Shown piece by piece: positions 11,266 through 23,717 of a stretch of 64,000 nt of DNA. A model generated the notes under the pieces. That model was not told where the DNA came from, did no database searches, and saw only the letters and a list, made by a program, of their open reading frames with translations. Every line of letters starts with the position of its first letter. Position 1 is the first letter of the stretch. Origin of the DNA: Breviolum minutum Mf 1.05b.01 (Eukaryota; Sar; Dinophyceae; Suessiales; Symbiodiniaceae); assembly GCA_000507305.1 (NCBI GenBank), contig DF240093.1, positions 1-64,000 on the forward strand, in the 5' to 3' direction. The position numbers and the translations under genes were made by a program.

Positions 11266-12011
11266 AAAATCCAGTGATTTCGCCGGGAAGAGGTGTTTAT
11301 CTATGTATATCCCATGATGGATATATCTAGAAAGAGGTGAAAACACGCAGTTGGATCAACTACATGGCCAACTACACATACAGTATCCACCAACCTCACA
11401 TGTCCAATAAATTTCAACCATGCTCTTAAATGAAGGTGCTAGTTCAATCAACACTTTCGAGCTGTTTCTACTTAACTTGTTTTCTCATCGGCACATCGAC
11501 CAACCTCTACCATCCAAGCAGGGGTCACCAGGATTATGATTATGAGGATGATACAAATTAAAAGTGCCATTGGATATAATAGGTCTGAACCACACCTATG
11601 AACTTCAGCCAAATTCAAGACTTAATGAAACAGCAAATGCTCTTGCATGACGCACCGTTAATTCAAACCATGGTTCGCTTCTAAACGAACATGTCAAACA
11701 TGTTGCACAAAGCTTCTCTCTCTCTCTCTACTAAATGCCACGAAGACAAAGCATCTTTGAACAGTCCCACCCCACTGCCCCCTCCCTCACAAAAAGCACA
11801 CACACAAATCCCAACTTAGGCAGAGAAACAATACCCTCCATCTTCAAATCGCCAAAGTCCTTCGACAAACATGCACCACAAAGTTCTTCGCCAAAAATCA
11901 CCGTATTTTTACAGAACCATGATGGAACAATATGATGGAACATGTCCTTGGCATCTAGTTGATGTTTTGAGTAAATGGCACGATTTTGATTGCGGTCTGC
12001 AACAGCCAAAC

Positions 12012-12175
12012 CTCAAGGATGCACAAGTCTCGTAAACGCCACATAGTTGGAGGTATTATCGTCTCATGTCTGTCTGATGCGAAATCATGTAATGAAAGAA
12101 CCTGGATCAGCACCCTAAGTGAATTTCCTTGAATGCTCAGCGATATCCGTCTTTCTTGGTTGGTGAGGCTCCCTC
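12012..12175 (-). CDS. Exon of unrecognised protein
   Basis: The minus strand is open for about 55 codons (NQERRISLSIQGNSLRVLIQ, HDFASDRHETIIPPTMWRLR) and ends LRDLCILE at a donor GTTTGG. The composition is that of a globular protein. A further minus-strand open segment (IFGEELCGACLSKDFGDLK) lies at about 11820-11910. No family recognised. Confidence 0.5.
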
Positions 12176-13109
12176 TTCCAAACACAGAAAATGGTGGCCT
12201 AGAAAACAATGATAAATATCATGTAGAAAACATCCATCCATTGGAGCAAAATGACATCTTCTTACAGCTCCAAAGGAGGTTTTTTTTGTTTTTCAAACCT
12301 CCAAAAAAAAACCCGAACTCAGTCTTTCCATTCGGCATCGTAGTTCAGCTGAGGAAGAAAGTCCTGAGATTTCACCAGTGACAACTGTAGGCTGTAGACC
12401 TCCACTAACAGTAACCACAGAAACGAGGATAACTTTAATGCAATGATATTGGTAACAATACTGCAACAAGAAAATACAAAGAAACATAACACCATAAGGA
12501 AAACTTCGGTACTATGGCTCTAGGATGCTCTAGGTCACCGTGACTCGGCTTTGTAGTGCCACCCAGTCACACTAGTAGACTCAACCACCAATGCCAACCT
12601 CGAAAGTCAAATCCCAGAAAAGCGGAAACAAGCATAGCTGGAAGAAAAGGTTTGAAGTTTGAAGAGAGGTATCAAAATTATCAAAGCTGCAAAAAATATG
12701 CAAAACATCATATCAAACCCATCAAAGTATGAAACATCTTACTTTGGAAAGGATCTAAAATATTGTTGGAAGTCTTGGTAGCCTTGAATAAAAAACTATT
12801 TCACAAAACAGTGCTGTCTGGATCTGTCTGGGTAGCTTCAAAAGTGACTTATATCAAAACATTCAAGACTATCAATTCTTATCTTGCAGCTAGCAGCTGC
12901 TAGGGCTTACTGGCTTTTCGAGGATTTGGCATCTCTGAAACATGGAATAGCCTAGCAATCCAACACTCCGACTTACAAGCGTAGCAAGGGAAAGCATACA
13001 CCAATTGAAGGGCTGATTTCCATTAATTTCCAGCTATCTTAGGGACCTCATTTGACCCTAATCAAGCTTGACTCACGGCCACGCCTGCTCCAGTTTATGA
13101 AAAGGACTT

Positions 13110-13220
13110 GACCTATGTTGGCATCCCCATGGATATCATAGAATCTGAACTGGTAGTTTGGAAATTGCTGCCAAACATGACTAGGAACTGGAAGGTGTTC
13201 ACTTCATCAGCTTCCTGACT
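13110..13220 (-). CDS. Possible exon, unrecognised
   Basis: After an acceptor TCAAGTCAG the minus strand reads EADEVNTFQFLVMFGSNFQT and continues to a TGA at about 13113. It may be a terminal exon or part of a longer one. Confidence 0.35.
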
Positions 13221-13970
13221 TGAATTGGCATGAAAAAAACGAACACGGCCGTAATAACCGCATGGCGAATGAAACCTAAAACTCATCCTGAAATGAACAG
13301 GGAATACGAATTGCCACCATTTGGGCTTCGAGGTGACAGCTTGTTTCATGTTCTTCAGGTCTTCAAACTAATATTCCTCACAAATAGCTGGTCAACCTTC
13401 TGCAGGTCACAGTTTAATCTCATCTCATTTGGAATCCCCACCCCGTGGTAAAAATCATAGTCAACAAAACATCGTAAGAAATCGGGGTGAACATCACGAG
13501 AAATTGAAACCATCAGCCTGTCGTGATGATCATCCTATTTATGGTCAGAACGTATTTCATTCTCCTTGGGTAAGCCTCGAATCAAAGAACAGGGAAATTC
13601 ACGGTGCATCTCGATACAATTCACTGAAAAATATTGAAACATCGGATTAGTCATCCTCCATTACCCGCAAGAAGCAAAAACCACGGCTAGGTACAAGTCC
13701 GCTTTGTGACATACGGTCCTGGGATCAGAGGCGGACCGTGGATGGGTGAGCTAGTATGCTTTGACACAGAATAGAGAACAAATCAAACAGTGTATTTACA
13801 TCTTTTGATATATATACATATATTTACATAACTATAAATACGTAAATACAATAATTATCAATATTCATATAGTCTATATCAAAAAGAGACTTGAACTGTA
13901 CATGTCCGGCCTACAGGTTTGACCATACAACAGCTATGACAAAAACAGCATCCAAATATTGATCAAGTAC

Positions 13971-14100
13971 AACGCCCAAGCTTCGGCGTGGGGATCTCAA
14001 ACCACTCATCCTTCAGCCGATACAAACCTCCCGAAGGTAAGGCCCAGATGGCATCAAAATACCTGCTGGTGGCGAGTTTGGAAGAAATCTGTGGCCGTTT
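13971..14100 (-). CDS. Exon of unrecognised protein
   Basis: A minus-strand exon of 130 nt with acceptor AATCTCAG and donor GTACTT in phase 1. It encodes 43 residues including SSKLATSRYFDAIWALPSGG and LYRLKDEWFEIPTPKLG. Codons are clearly biased and the register has no stop before the donor. Its parent gene may be the HAD-like gene upstream or another. No family assigned. Confidence 0.6.
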
Positions 14101-15456
14101 CTGAGATTCATTGGCAAGTACTCATGATATTAAATTCAACTCGTGGCTGACCATCAAATGCTCAGCAGGTTCATACAATTAGTATTTATTGGGAGACCCA
14201 TGAAATCAATTAGAAACAAATCTTTCAAACAATCGCGGTTCTGTTGGCATCGTCTTTTCCTTGGAAATCCATCCCCCCAGGCCTGGCTAAACCTGAAACA
14301 TGTAACAAAAGATGAACCGCCTTTTCTCCTGCCGAGTTCTTCCTCGGTACAAGGGATGTGTGGATGTGTGGATGCTGAAAAGGGTGAATGAAAGAAAAAC
14401 GGAACCTTGGTGATGTTCTCATTTCCATCGGTTTCTTACACTCAGTATCATACTGACATCACCTTAACATAATATAAGTCAAACCAGCGTAGCGATTTCC
14501 TGAATCACCTGGTGTCACCTACTAGCCGTTTCTTCAGAAAAAAACATCCCTTTCATCTGACCAATATTCACAAGTGAAGTGAGATTCATGAGATCCATGT
14601 GGCTGTTGCACTTAGGAAACTGGTAAATCTATTTCCTTCCTGAAAAAAACACAAGTGATATGGGATGTACCAAAAAAACAAACAAAAACTGGGAAAATCT
14701 CGGACATCTATCATTCGATTCACAACACCTAACTTGCAAAATCTATGCATGCAAGCAAATCGCGCAAAAACTTCCAAAAACCTATTTCTACGTCATCTTA
14801 CATCCCATAGTTTCAATCCATCTGTAAAAAGATGCTTGAAGACCAGAAGGTGGGCATCCCCACGTGAGAACCACCAACGCACGACGGTGTCCAGCATTGG
14901 AGGTGGATAAAGCTTTCAACATACCTTGTCTCGGCATGGCAGCAAAGAATGGTAGAAAAACAATTAACCACTAGATAGATCTAGATTGTCACAAACCCCT
15001 GGATATCTTGTAGGTTATATAGAACGAGTCAATAATTAATCAAAGTAAGTCAAAAAGCGATATGTTTCGTCTGTGTTTTTTTTGACGGCACAAATACATT
15101 ACATCTCATCTTGTCCTATCATTCCACGATCTAGTCACTGCATGGCTCGTACCCCGGTCGAAGCGGACTTAGCAACAAGTTCACCCTGGAAAATATGGGA
15201 AAATTGTTGGGTTCATGGAAGATTCGACTTTCTCAAATTTTACTGTACCAAGGTTTTTAACGTATTGAGGCTGTCAAGTAAAGTGTTTTTCTTGTCTCCG
15301 CCATCTTAAAACCCACATAGCCGCTGCAAATAAATGGTTGGAAGATAAAACATCCTTTTGTCTCCCGGCCTATTTTCAAGGGGCCAGCTTTCAGTGAGGC
15401 TATTCCTTGTGATCTTCTCAGGGTGAAGTTACCTCCCCCATGCACATCAGGTCGAC

Positions 15457-15579
15457 CTACTGTTGATGGTTCTGAAATCCGGCGTTTTCAAACCAGTTGA
15501 GGGTTGGTAGTAGACCCCTTGTATTTATAGGGGTTTCATGCATCCCAGGTGGTTGGCCTTGGGATTTCAGCCATAGATC
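15457..15579. mobile_element. TIR element, family A (copy 3)
   Basis: It starts CTACTGTTGATGG and ends in GGGATTTCAGCCATAG, sharing internal blocks (AACCAGTTGAGGGTTGG, CATCCCAGGTGGTTGG) with the copy at 17764-17881. No confident exon flanks it on either side. Confidence 0.65.
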
Positions 15580-16510
15580 TTGAACCTCGAAACATCATGG
15601 AAACATCGATTTTTGTTCCAACGTCTCCAGTGATGGTTTTTGCCGATTTTTCTCAGGGCATTTCCCTACTGGTAATTTTGGTGGCTCTATTTTAGCAATG
15701 CTAGCGAGAATTTCGCAATTAGGGTAGCCTACAGATATTTAGATACATCACTTCCATCTAAAGCGATGAATCTCTTATTTGGTACTCACGGGGTGTATCA
15801 AGATAAGAACCCACTCCCAATAAATCACTTGGAAAATGACCCTGGTTTCAATATAATATTCCAACACTGCACTTACAATATACTGTCTAATTGTGTATTT
15901 TTTCAGAACATCCCCAAAAAATCATGGTTTTTTCCATGAAACATGATTCTGTTGTTTTTTCACCAGGAAGGGCATTGGAAAAGGACCCCATCTGCCGTTA
16001 GTTGTGTCACCATCGAACCCCATCTGAAAAACATCCCAAGGAGCTCTTGAGATGCTCGATGCGGCTCCTGGGCTAAGAACTCGAGTTTGTTCTTTCAGGA
16101 ACAGCCTTGATGAATCCAAGCGTTGTAAATGCAAGAAATTGTTGAACATAATAATAGTAACAAATAATAGATTTATATATCATCATGTTATATCAACATA
16201 TCATCCTATTCTAGTATATCATAGTATGATATCATGTATCCAGTTGATCTATTGTTTCTATATAAACATTTCATTTTATGTATGCACAAACCTCACAAAT
16301 ATGATTCATTTCAAGTCCCAACCAGGATTTGCATTTGCTGTATGATTGAAATACATAATTTCCCATGCTTCCCAAACTAACCTTCCTTCCCAACCCCGCT
16401 CCCCCCCACCCCAAAAAAAATCCTGTTCATGAGATCCCTTCCCCAAACAAACAGTTTAAAACGAAAAAACACCTGCCGCCAAACTAGCTTTCAATGGTTA
16501 ACACTGCCAC

Positions 16511-16618
16511 CAAAGTTTCCCTTTCACCCAAGGTGTCTGGAAGTTGGTCTTCACAATTTGTCTCCTGGCTGGTGCTATAGCAGTCATATCTGCCACCCCG
16601 ATTTGGACTGTTCGAGTA
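16511..16618 (-). CDS. Exon of unrecognised protein
   Basis: A 108-nt minus-strand exon with acceptor GGTTCAG and donor GTGGCA, starting in phase 2 and ending in phase 2. It encodes TRTVQIGVADMTAIAPARRQ and then a basic and aromatic tail (NFQTPWVKGKLW). It lies downstream of the HAD-like exons and could be part of that gene, but the intervening exon was not found. Confidence 0.55.
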
Positions 16619-17085
16619 CTGAACCCTTGTAGGGTTTGCTCGGGACGCTGGAAGGATTTAACAAACTTGATATACTTGTGATGGAAATTTACTTTCTTGC
16701 GTTACTTTCGGTACACACCTGGAGTTGAAAAAATGGCGCCATTTGTGTGTTTTTGTAGGCAAACACTGGCAGTTTGCCATGTCCCAAGAACAGGAATCAC
16801 CCGTTTTGGTGTATCATCAGTGATTCAAACATGACATGGGTTTGGGCCTCTTATGTATTGAAGTTTCTCTTGTTGCCTTATGTTGCCTTTACTGTAGCAG
16901 CACTTGAATCAATAAGTAGGCCTTTTCGGAGACAGCCGCAGTGATTCAATCATGAATCATGAACACAACCTCCACTAGCAGCCACAACCATGTGTTCTTC
17001 CTGTACGGAAATATGACCTCTCTTTCTGTGAAACTTCTATGTTCTCTCTAAACCCTGCTTAGCAGTTCCTCCGTTTGCATACAAC

Positions 17086-17273
17086 CTGTTCCCTTGTTAC
17101 AAAATGGCCAAGTTGCTGTACTTCTTCTGAATCACCGTCTTCGATCAAGTATGTGATCAATGTCCTGAGGCGATGGACCCACATTTTACGCGACTTTGGC
17201 AAGAAAGGAATGTGAAATGTCACAATCAAGCCACTTTTCTATCCGTAAGTTGCTGCGAATAACCACCACCACC

Positions 17274-17310
<37 letters not shown>

Positions 17311-17402
17311 CTGCTACTACTACTACTGCTACTACTGCTGCAACTACTACTACTACTACTACTACTACTAGTACTACTACAACTACTACAACAACAACAA
17401 CA

Positions 17403-17436
<34 letters not shown>

Positions 17437-17478
17437 CTACTCCTACTCCTACTCCTACTCCTACTCCTACTCCTACTC

Positions 17479-17517
<39 letters not shown>

Positions 17518-17528
17518 TACTACTACTA

Positions 17529-17560
<32 letters not shown>

Positions 17561-17763
17561 ACGACTACGACTACGACTACGACTACGACTACGACTACGA
17601 CTACTACGACTACGACTACGACTACGACTACGACTACGACGACCACTACTAGTACTACTGGTCCTACTGTTGCAGCTACCTTCACTTTTTCACACCAACC
17701 GACTTTTTGGAAAAAAAATCCGAGGCACAAGGTTTCATCAAAGTCAAAGACGACCAACTTCAC
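17086..17763 (-). CDS. Putative HAD-superfamily phosphatase, two exons (partial)
   Basis: Exon 17680-17763 opens VKLVVFDFDETLCLG, the DxDxT motif I of HAD hydrolases: a beta strand, then the nucleophile Asp and the acid/base Asp. Its donor is GTAGCT in phase 0. Exon 17086-17238 follows in phase 0 (51 codons: KSGLIVTFHIPFLP, HRLRTLITYLIEDGDSEEVQ) with a donor GTTGTA. The 441-bp intron between them is almost entirely a triplet-repeat array. The intron before the first exon is a family A element (17764-17881). Motifs II to IV are not seen, so the function (a phosphatase-type hydrolase) rests on motif I and is tentative. The start and end of the gene are unknown. Confidence 0.6.
17264..17648. repeat. 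Compound triplet/hexamer array (CAA, CTA, CCTACT, CGACTA)
   Basis: Blocks in order: (CAA)n, (CTA)n with CTG interruptions, (CTA)n, six CCTACT hexamers, (CTA)n, then about 17 CGACTA hexamers. It fills the intron between the two HAD-like exons. Long Thr, Val or Leu ORFs read from it are artefacts. Confidence 0.95.
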
Positions 17764-17881
17764 CTGCGTTGATGGTTCAGAAACCCGGCGTGAAAACCAG
17801 CTGAGGTTGGTAGTTGAAATCCCATTATTTACAACGGGTTTAATACATCACAGGTGGTTGTTTGGGATTTCAGCTATCAAC
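17764..17881. mobile_element. Introner-like TIR element, family A (copy 4)
   Basis: A 118-bp minus-strand intron from GTTGATAG to CATCAACGCAG, directly upstream of the HAD motif exon. The acceptor AG lies just outside the inverted core. The upstream open segment (ending PFLLVT) is in phase 0 but not otherwise convincing. Confidence 0.65.
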
Positions 17882-18581
17882 AGTAACTAATAGAAAAGGC
17901 CATATGAAAGTCTCTAAATCCACATGTTTGTGTAATTTATCTGTCCAAACACTTTGTGTAAATTATCTGTCTATTTCTGGAAGGCACAAGTTATTACAAA
18001 CACCTTGGACGCTAGAAACACATGTTAAAATTTGCCAGTCAGCTGGTATACTGTGGGAGTGTAAGCTAAGCGATGGGTATACCCAAACAATCTCAGAGTC
18101 AAGACTCACTATTTCTGGTATACAATTGTCAATCAAATTGCAAAAGGTGACAGCTGGCAGCATATAACCACGTACCAGGCAATGTTCATATATACACCTG
18201 CTGTTTGACTGGTAAATATGGCCCAAATGGGCACATATATAGGCTATGACATATAGGTTTACCTACAACTTTTTACACACCGAAACCTCCGTCCAATATA
18301 GTATTCATCCCCAGTTCAACTTGAACGTCGGCGAGCTCCAAATTTCAAGTTTCATCAATGCTATGAAATTCCTACGTGCGATCGGAGATAAGTCCTTGCA
18401 GTTATATACTACCAATCCAAACCTCACCAATTTTGCCAACGTGTTGGGAGCAACATGATCCCATTGTTCGAATGCAAAATCTCACCCAACTTTAAACAAC
18501 CAACCAACAAAAAAATCACTGATTCTTCAAAATCAAGAGTTTAGGCTTTGTAACATTATATTTTTGTAGCACCTTTCAGAC

Positions 18582-18744
18582 CATCCAACTTCCCAACATA
18601 TCCAACCAACGGAGACTGGGCACCGGAAAAGCTTCATCCAAGTGGTGTGCAGGACCACTGCGTTCCAAACATTGACACCGAAAAGGTGCGCGAGAAGCGC
18701 TCCGTCGAGGTGAACTCAAAGGGCTGCTCATCACACCTTCCCGG
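18582..18744 (-). CDS. Exon of unrecognised protein, strand uncertain
   Basis: The minus strand is open (SSPLSSPRRSASRAPFRCQC, then LDEAFPVPSLRWLDMLGSWM) to a donor GTCTGA. The plus strand of this stretch is open for about 106 codons from an acceptor TTTCAG at 18579. The minus call follows the neighbouring exon at 19121-19250; the plus alternative cannot be excluded. Confidence 0.4.
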
Positions 18745-19120
18745 TGGGAAAAAAACGGTGGGAAAGGATGGGCATTTTCCCCCTCCAAATGCGTGTGATG
18801 TCTGTAAAAAATTGGGGGGTAGGGATGGGACGAGAATGAAGTATAGAAAATATAAGAAGAATATTGGAAGTTTGAAAGATATAGATGTTAGATGCTGATT
18901 CATGGTCCGTCAAAGATTTTCGAGGCCTCATCTACAACAAGTCTATAAGCCTGATTCCCTTTTTCACAGGGAGATCTTCACCCAAATGCAAGCTGTAAAA
19001 ATCCATGGCTTGCCGAAGGGCCCCTCCTGGAGAGATTTTGTTTTCAGACTGCCAGGAGGGTCAGGCATCAGGGGTGTTGTTGGTTGTGTGTTCCTATGGA
19101 ATCCTAAGTGGTGTTGATAC

Positions 19121-19250
19121 AAATACAGCATGAAGATTGCCAGGGTTGCCCGGTTGATGCAAGTCTCAAGAGACAGGTTTCGAGATTTTGCCACGTTTGG
19201 TCGAACAGAACATGCCGGTGTTTCAAAGTTTCTCTGATTTCAACTTTCAT
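19121..19250 (-). CDS. Exon of unrecognised protein
   Basis: A minus-strand exon with acceptor GTGTAG and donor GTATCA. It reads MKVEIRETLKHRHVLFDQTW and then NLETCLLRLASTGQPWQSS. The Met is the first codon after the acceptor and may be internal. No domain recognised. Confidence 0.5.
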
Positions 19251-19790
19251 CTACACTAACCTGTCTCTTACCTACTTCACGAGCACATTAGACTAACATC
19301 AAAAGATATATACATATATATATATATATTTAAAAAACAACATATCATTAGTAGCATGCTATTGTCACAATCTCCCCCCCCTTTGGAGTAGATTCTTTGC
19401 TGGGTGACCCACACAAGTTCCCAACATCTCCGGTTTTTGAACAAAACTTTCGCCTGGTCATCTGCCGCAATGACGGATATATGACGATCCACAATCATCC
19501 CATGATTCGGACGAAGGTTGCTTCAAAGCTGAGGGGGTGGTTGAAGCTTTGGTGCCTCTTAAAGCCGTCTTTTTGTTGGGTTCTCAATGGTCATGATTGG
19601 AAGACACATTTGTCTTTAAAAGTACTCCCTAAAGAAATATAATGGAATCTAGATGAAACATATATTCATAGTTTGCAAATTTTCAAATCAATAGCATGTC
19701 CAAACAGTAGAAGGAGTATCATGTTCTTTCATAAGCCTATGATTCTTCACGAGAACACATCTGCCATGATTACTCGTGGTCAAATTGGGA

Positions 19791-19911
19791 TCAGTACTTC
19801 TTCGCCAGCTGTGTGGGAAATGCAAATTCCTTTGAGCCGTCAGCGGCGAAACGAATCCCCAAGAATCTTGTTTTGCTTGCACGATTTCTTGTTGTTTTCT
19901 TCATTCCAGAT
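19791..19911 (-). CDS. C-terminal exon of unrecognised protein
   Basis: After acceptor CACTCAG, the minus strand reads 39 codons (KKTTRNRASKTRF, AADGSKEFAFPTQLAKKY) to TGA at 19791-19793. The alternative is a 131-codon minus-strand frame over 19840-20235 that runs through the acceptor (NKIRMNTQIWNEENNK). Both are coding-like, so the exact exon is unsettled. Confidence 0.45.
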
Positions 19912-20670
19912 CTGAGTGTTCATCCTGATTTTGTTGGAACACGCAAAGACAATTAACAGCCCCCTGACTTCAACATAGAAACATTGGAACATAGCTGAGG
20001 TGCCTGGACTTGACAATTCTGGATGCATATCCACATGGTTTCCCAACGCGAAGGAACCAACATGTTCCAACCTTTGAAGGGTTTGAAGGTTGAAAAAATG
20101 TTGATTGGGACCTGTGACCTGGTGGGTTCCATCAACCCTTTGGCTCTCGTGTTTCTTGCAAACAAAAAAAACCAAGCTTAAGGAAGGGATTCTTGAGGGA
20201 ACATGGTGGGGTTTACCTGAGTAAGGCTGAAGCATCTTGTTTCAAGGCCACTCCAAAGGCCTTTCCAACTTTTTGTCAAAATCTCCGTAGCAATTGGAAT
20301 TTTCTCAATCATCATTTGACAGCAGGGGAAGACATGACGTTTTTTTTTGGAATCATGCCATTTTTCGGAATCATGAATGTCATGTCCATCTTGGATGATG
20401 TTTGTTGAACAGCTTCAGAACGGGCAGGATGATATAATTTAGTGATAAAATACATCATAGCAAACACGCAAGAGCAAATTATCAATATACATATCAAACA
20501 GGCCTATTAAAGATTCTGATAGAATCATGAAACATATCTAATCGTTGACTACAAAATAGCGCTGCGTCTCATCTTTCGTGACTCTGAAAATCCATTGGTC
20601 TCCCATTGAAGTCACGAGTCAGCACTCAAAGGTTTATCCTGATTTTTTCTGAGGAAAAAACACCTACTAC

Positions 20671-20809
20671 TTCCAAAGACCCCCTCCTATCACCAAGTCC
20701 TTTCTCTGTTTCTTCCCACTGTTTTGGTTGACCAAGATTTTTCCATCTTTTCCATTGACATTTCCAAAGCTCAGCTTTGCTGAGATTTTGGGCGAAACAT
20801 GTGACATCT
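20671..20809 (-). CDS. Exon of unrecognised protein
   Basis: A minus-strand exon with acceptor TGCGCAG and donor GTAGTAGG. It encodes SHVSPKISAKLSFGNVNGKD and then KILVNQNSGKKQRKDLVIGG. Strong codon periodicity; no family assigned. Confidence 0.6.
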
Positions 20810-21188
20810 CTGCGCAAGGTGGAGGTCTTTCCAAGGAGTTGACAAAAGAACAAGGTGGAAAAACAACACCTACACTAGGTCCCAATAAAACCACTATTTT
20901 GTTGATATTCTTGTGTTAACTATTGGCTAAATCTCTATGGGATTTGGGTTTACATGTTGGGGGCCCAACGGCCCAATTTCGATTCTATGAAACTGTCACT
21001 TACCCTCCATGAAACGAACATTAGTCTAGCATCCCCAAAAGTTTAACGGCTGGTTCACCTGAAAATCCGAAAAAAGGAGATGAAGCAAGCTTGAACAAAT
21101 AGAATGATAGCTGGAGCAAAATGACACTAAAGTCAATACCCTCTGCTAGTTGATGCCATGTTGGAGGTAAGCTCTATGGCTTAGCTAC

Positions 21189-21371
21189 CCAAGACCCCCG
21201 ATGCCAATGGTTGAGTAACAGAGTCCGTTTTCACAAATGCAAAGCTGAGCAAAGACTCAGATCCATATTCCAAGTTAAATCTTAAAGGATCAGGATAAGC
21301 ATCATATGATTCAATCATCATTTTGATAAATCCTCGTGCATCATCACTTCCAAAGCCTTCATCAAATCTCT
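21189..21371 (-). CDS. Exon of unrecognised protein
   Basis: A 183-nt minus-strand exon with acceptor GTTTCAG and donor GTAGCT. It encodes about 60 residues, including RFDEGFGSDDARGFIKMMIE and LRFNLEYGSESLLSFAFVKT. It is acidic and hydrophobic like a folded domain, and is one of the most convincing single exons of the window. Family unknown. Confidence 0.65.
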
Positions 21372-21452
21372 CTGAAACAACACATCTTTAATAGACAAAA
21401 GACACGGCTTTCCACGAACAATGTTCCAGTTTTAAAGTGACCACACCTTTAC

Positions 21453-21541
21453 AAAGGAGAGCCCGCAAGGATATGAGAGAAACTCCAGCCAGGTCCGAGT
21501 TTGCAGCCGTGATCAGATCTTCAAAATGATGTTTTTGGAAT
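21453..21541 (-). CDS. Exon of unrecognised protein
   Basis: A minus-strand exon with acceptor TTCCAAG and donor GTAAAG. It encodes HHFEDLITAANSDLAGVSLI and SLRALL. Separated by about 80 bp of intron from the exon at 21189-21371, probably the same gene. Confidence 0.55.
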
Positions 21542-22166
21542 CTTGGAAAAGCAAAGTTTCTTTCAAGTCTTTGGATTTTTGGCCGGGATTCTTGGTTGTA
21601 AAAGTATATTTTTTGCATGCATCGCGAGGAATGTCCGGCCAACAAAAATGAATGAAAAGAGATATCACTTAAAATATCAAACATGAATCAACATGGGATG
21701 GTTTTCCATGTTTTTCCTTTATGTTGATTGTTTTCTTTCTTCATTGCTGTAGTATGGCTTGAAATTGTTTAAGCACCATCAAGATTCTAGGGGACGTTTA
21801 GGGGATCTGAAGCCTCTTCTTATCAATCTCCATCATTTTTCCACTGGCATCGGGGGGAAACATCATGGGTTCCATGATTGAATTTGGGAACCCAGCATCT
21901 TCCACCTAACCCTGAAGACTCGAAAAAATGCAGGTTGGAACACCATAAGAAAATAAAGTACAAGTTGGCCTTTCTGTTTTTCCGACATGATGCTCAAAAT
22001 GAGCCCATTTTTTTTCCGAAAAAAACATGCAGGAAAAAAATCTTAGGCCGATTCACCTCCAGGAAGAAAAACCGATGTAAATTTCATTCATTTGGAGAAT
22101 TTAAATTATTGACATTGGTTGGCGTAGTCCGCAAGGAAGATGTGCAAACCTGAAAAAATGCCAGAC

Positions 22167-22258
22167 TTCCGCGGTGAAATCACTGAAGGGCTGATGGCCA
22201 GAGTTTCTTGCTGGAAGGGGTGATGAGAGTTCTGCCACTTTGAGCAGCTGGGCAAATT
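22167..22258 (-). CDS. Exon of unrecognised protein
   Basis: A minus-strand exon with acceptor TTTGGCAG and donor GTCTGG; 30 codons starting FAQLLKVAELSSPLPARNSG. Probably of the same gene as the exons at 21.2-21.5 kb. Confidence 0.55.
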
Positions 22259-22564
22259 CTGCCAAAAAATCGGGGCGTCAGATTGTCAGGGCGGAAACCA
22301 GAAAAATCACTTATTTTGCCAACGAAACTCAAGCCACATATGAACACTGTATTTCAAAATGCCAAAGACATGTCAAAGGAGAAAGGATCAAACACCTTTC
22401 ATCTTGATCTTATCATCGTTATAAGGTAGCATTTGAAAAGGTCGGGATTTTTTCAAAGCAGTTTGTCAAGTTCATCAAATCTATCAAGTTAATTGGTCAT
22501 GCCTTCCATTGTCCAACATACTTGTAAATCAAACAAACAACATGAAAACACACAATTGAACAAC

Positions 22565-22654
22565 CTTCTTCACGCTATGTAATCTTGGCAGCTTCGAGAC
22601 TCCACTACTCAAATTTCTCAATGCCATTCTGACAAAACATGCCCGAATCAACGC
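22565..22654 (-). CDS. Exon of unrecognised protein
   Basis: A 90-nt, phase-0 minus-strand exon with acceptor TTTTCAAAG and donor GTTGTT. It encodes ALIRACFVRMALRNLSSGVS and then KLPRLHSVKK. A basic amphipathic segment. Confidence 0.6.
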
Positions 22655-22977
22655 CTTTGAAAATAAACCGGGTGCGGGTCAGCAAAGGATTTCCGCACTT
22701 TGGGTGGGGACAGGAAAGCTAAGAAACTTTCTTGTCCACTCCTAAGAAATTCTTTTGGGAAGCATTCAGTTTCTGATAATACCTCGCGGCCTTAGTCCCA
22801 ATCTTCGAGGAGTTTTGAACAAAAAGTGAGACAAAAAAACGGGGAGAAAAAGGAGATCCAAACAACAACTTTTTGTTGCCAGGCTCGTCACAAACTCCTG
22901 GAAGATAGCACATCATAATAGAAAGTTGGATTGGGAAGTGCGCTTGTGAAACATCTGATATCCTCATGATAGTATTC

Positions 22978-23046
22978 ACCTGTTGAAGGCCTTCTCATCC
23001 GCAAATATGTTGACTAGTTCGCAAATATGTTGAAGGCCTTCTCATA
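22978..23046. repeat. Local duplication of a coding-like 25-mer
   Basis: The blocks TGAAGGCCTTCTCAT and CGCAAATATGTTGA occur twice, 40-45 bp apart. On the minus strand both copies read EKAFNIFA-like in neighbouring frames, ending at a donor GTGAATAC. It looks like a recent duplication spanning an exon edge. Confidence 0.55.
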
Positions 23047-23527
23047 CTCAAAAAGTGCTGCTTGTAACCCTCAAGAAAAACTTGCTTTCCAAATCCAAAT
23101 CACTTAGGAGTCGCCATTTTTTGGAGAAAAGAAATCAGATCACATTGAGAAAGGTCAATCCATGTATCCAAAAAATGGGGGTCAGTTTTTCCAAGAGGCA
23201 TTGGATGTGTCAGAAATTTCGGATTAATGGATGATAACTGCGCATGCTATTTAAATGGTTCTTTAGTTATGTTCCACCAACCTCCAAATTTGCTATTCGA
23301 TGTTAGTCCATCTTCAAATGTTTCATGTTTCGAGGCCAAAACCTTCGGATTGGGTCATGCTACACCAACCTCCAAGTCCTGGATAGTTATCAAAAGAATG
23401 AATCTAAACCACCAACGACATCGTGACCGAAATTCAACCAGAATACCTGAAGACATATTTATACATATACATATACTGTAAATTTGTGGTCTAAAGGTCT
23501 AAAGGTCGGGCATCATCTAAAGGATAC

Positions 23528-23717
23528 CTGATTCAATGCACACCACTGCTTCTGTGAGGGTGAACACCAAGCCAATATGTTCAAACAATCCTTGCTGCAA
23601 AATCGTTATACCACATGCAACTTCAGCCGTGTGGCTGTTGTTTAAGCATCTACAAGGAAGATCCCTCAAAAATTTGAAAGGACTGCTGGCACTGCACATC
23701 CCGAATTTCAAAGATTT
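23528..23717 (-). CDS. Exon of unrecognised Cys-containing protein
   Basis: A 190-nt minus-strand exon, acceptor GGATGCAG and donor GTATCC in phase 1. Its 63 codons include SLKFGMCSASSPFKFLRDLP, CRCLNNSHTAEVACGITILQ and GLFEHIGLVFTLTEAVVCIE. The Cys spacing is irregular, so no zinc motif is claimed. A very convincing exon; family unknown. Confidence 0.7.
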
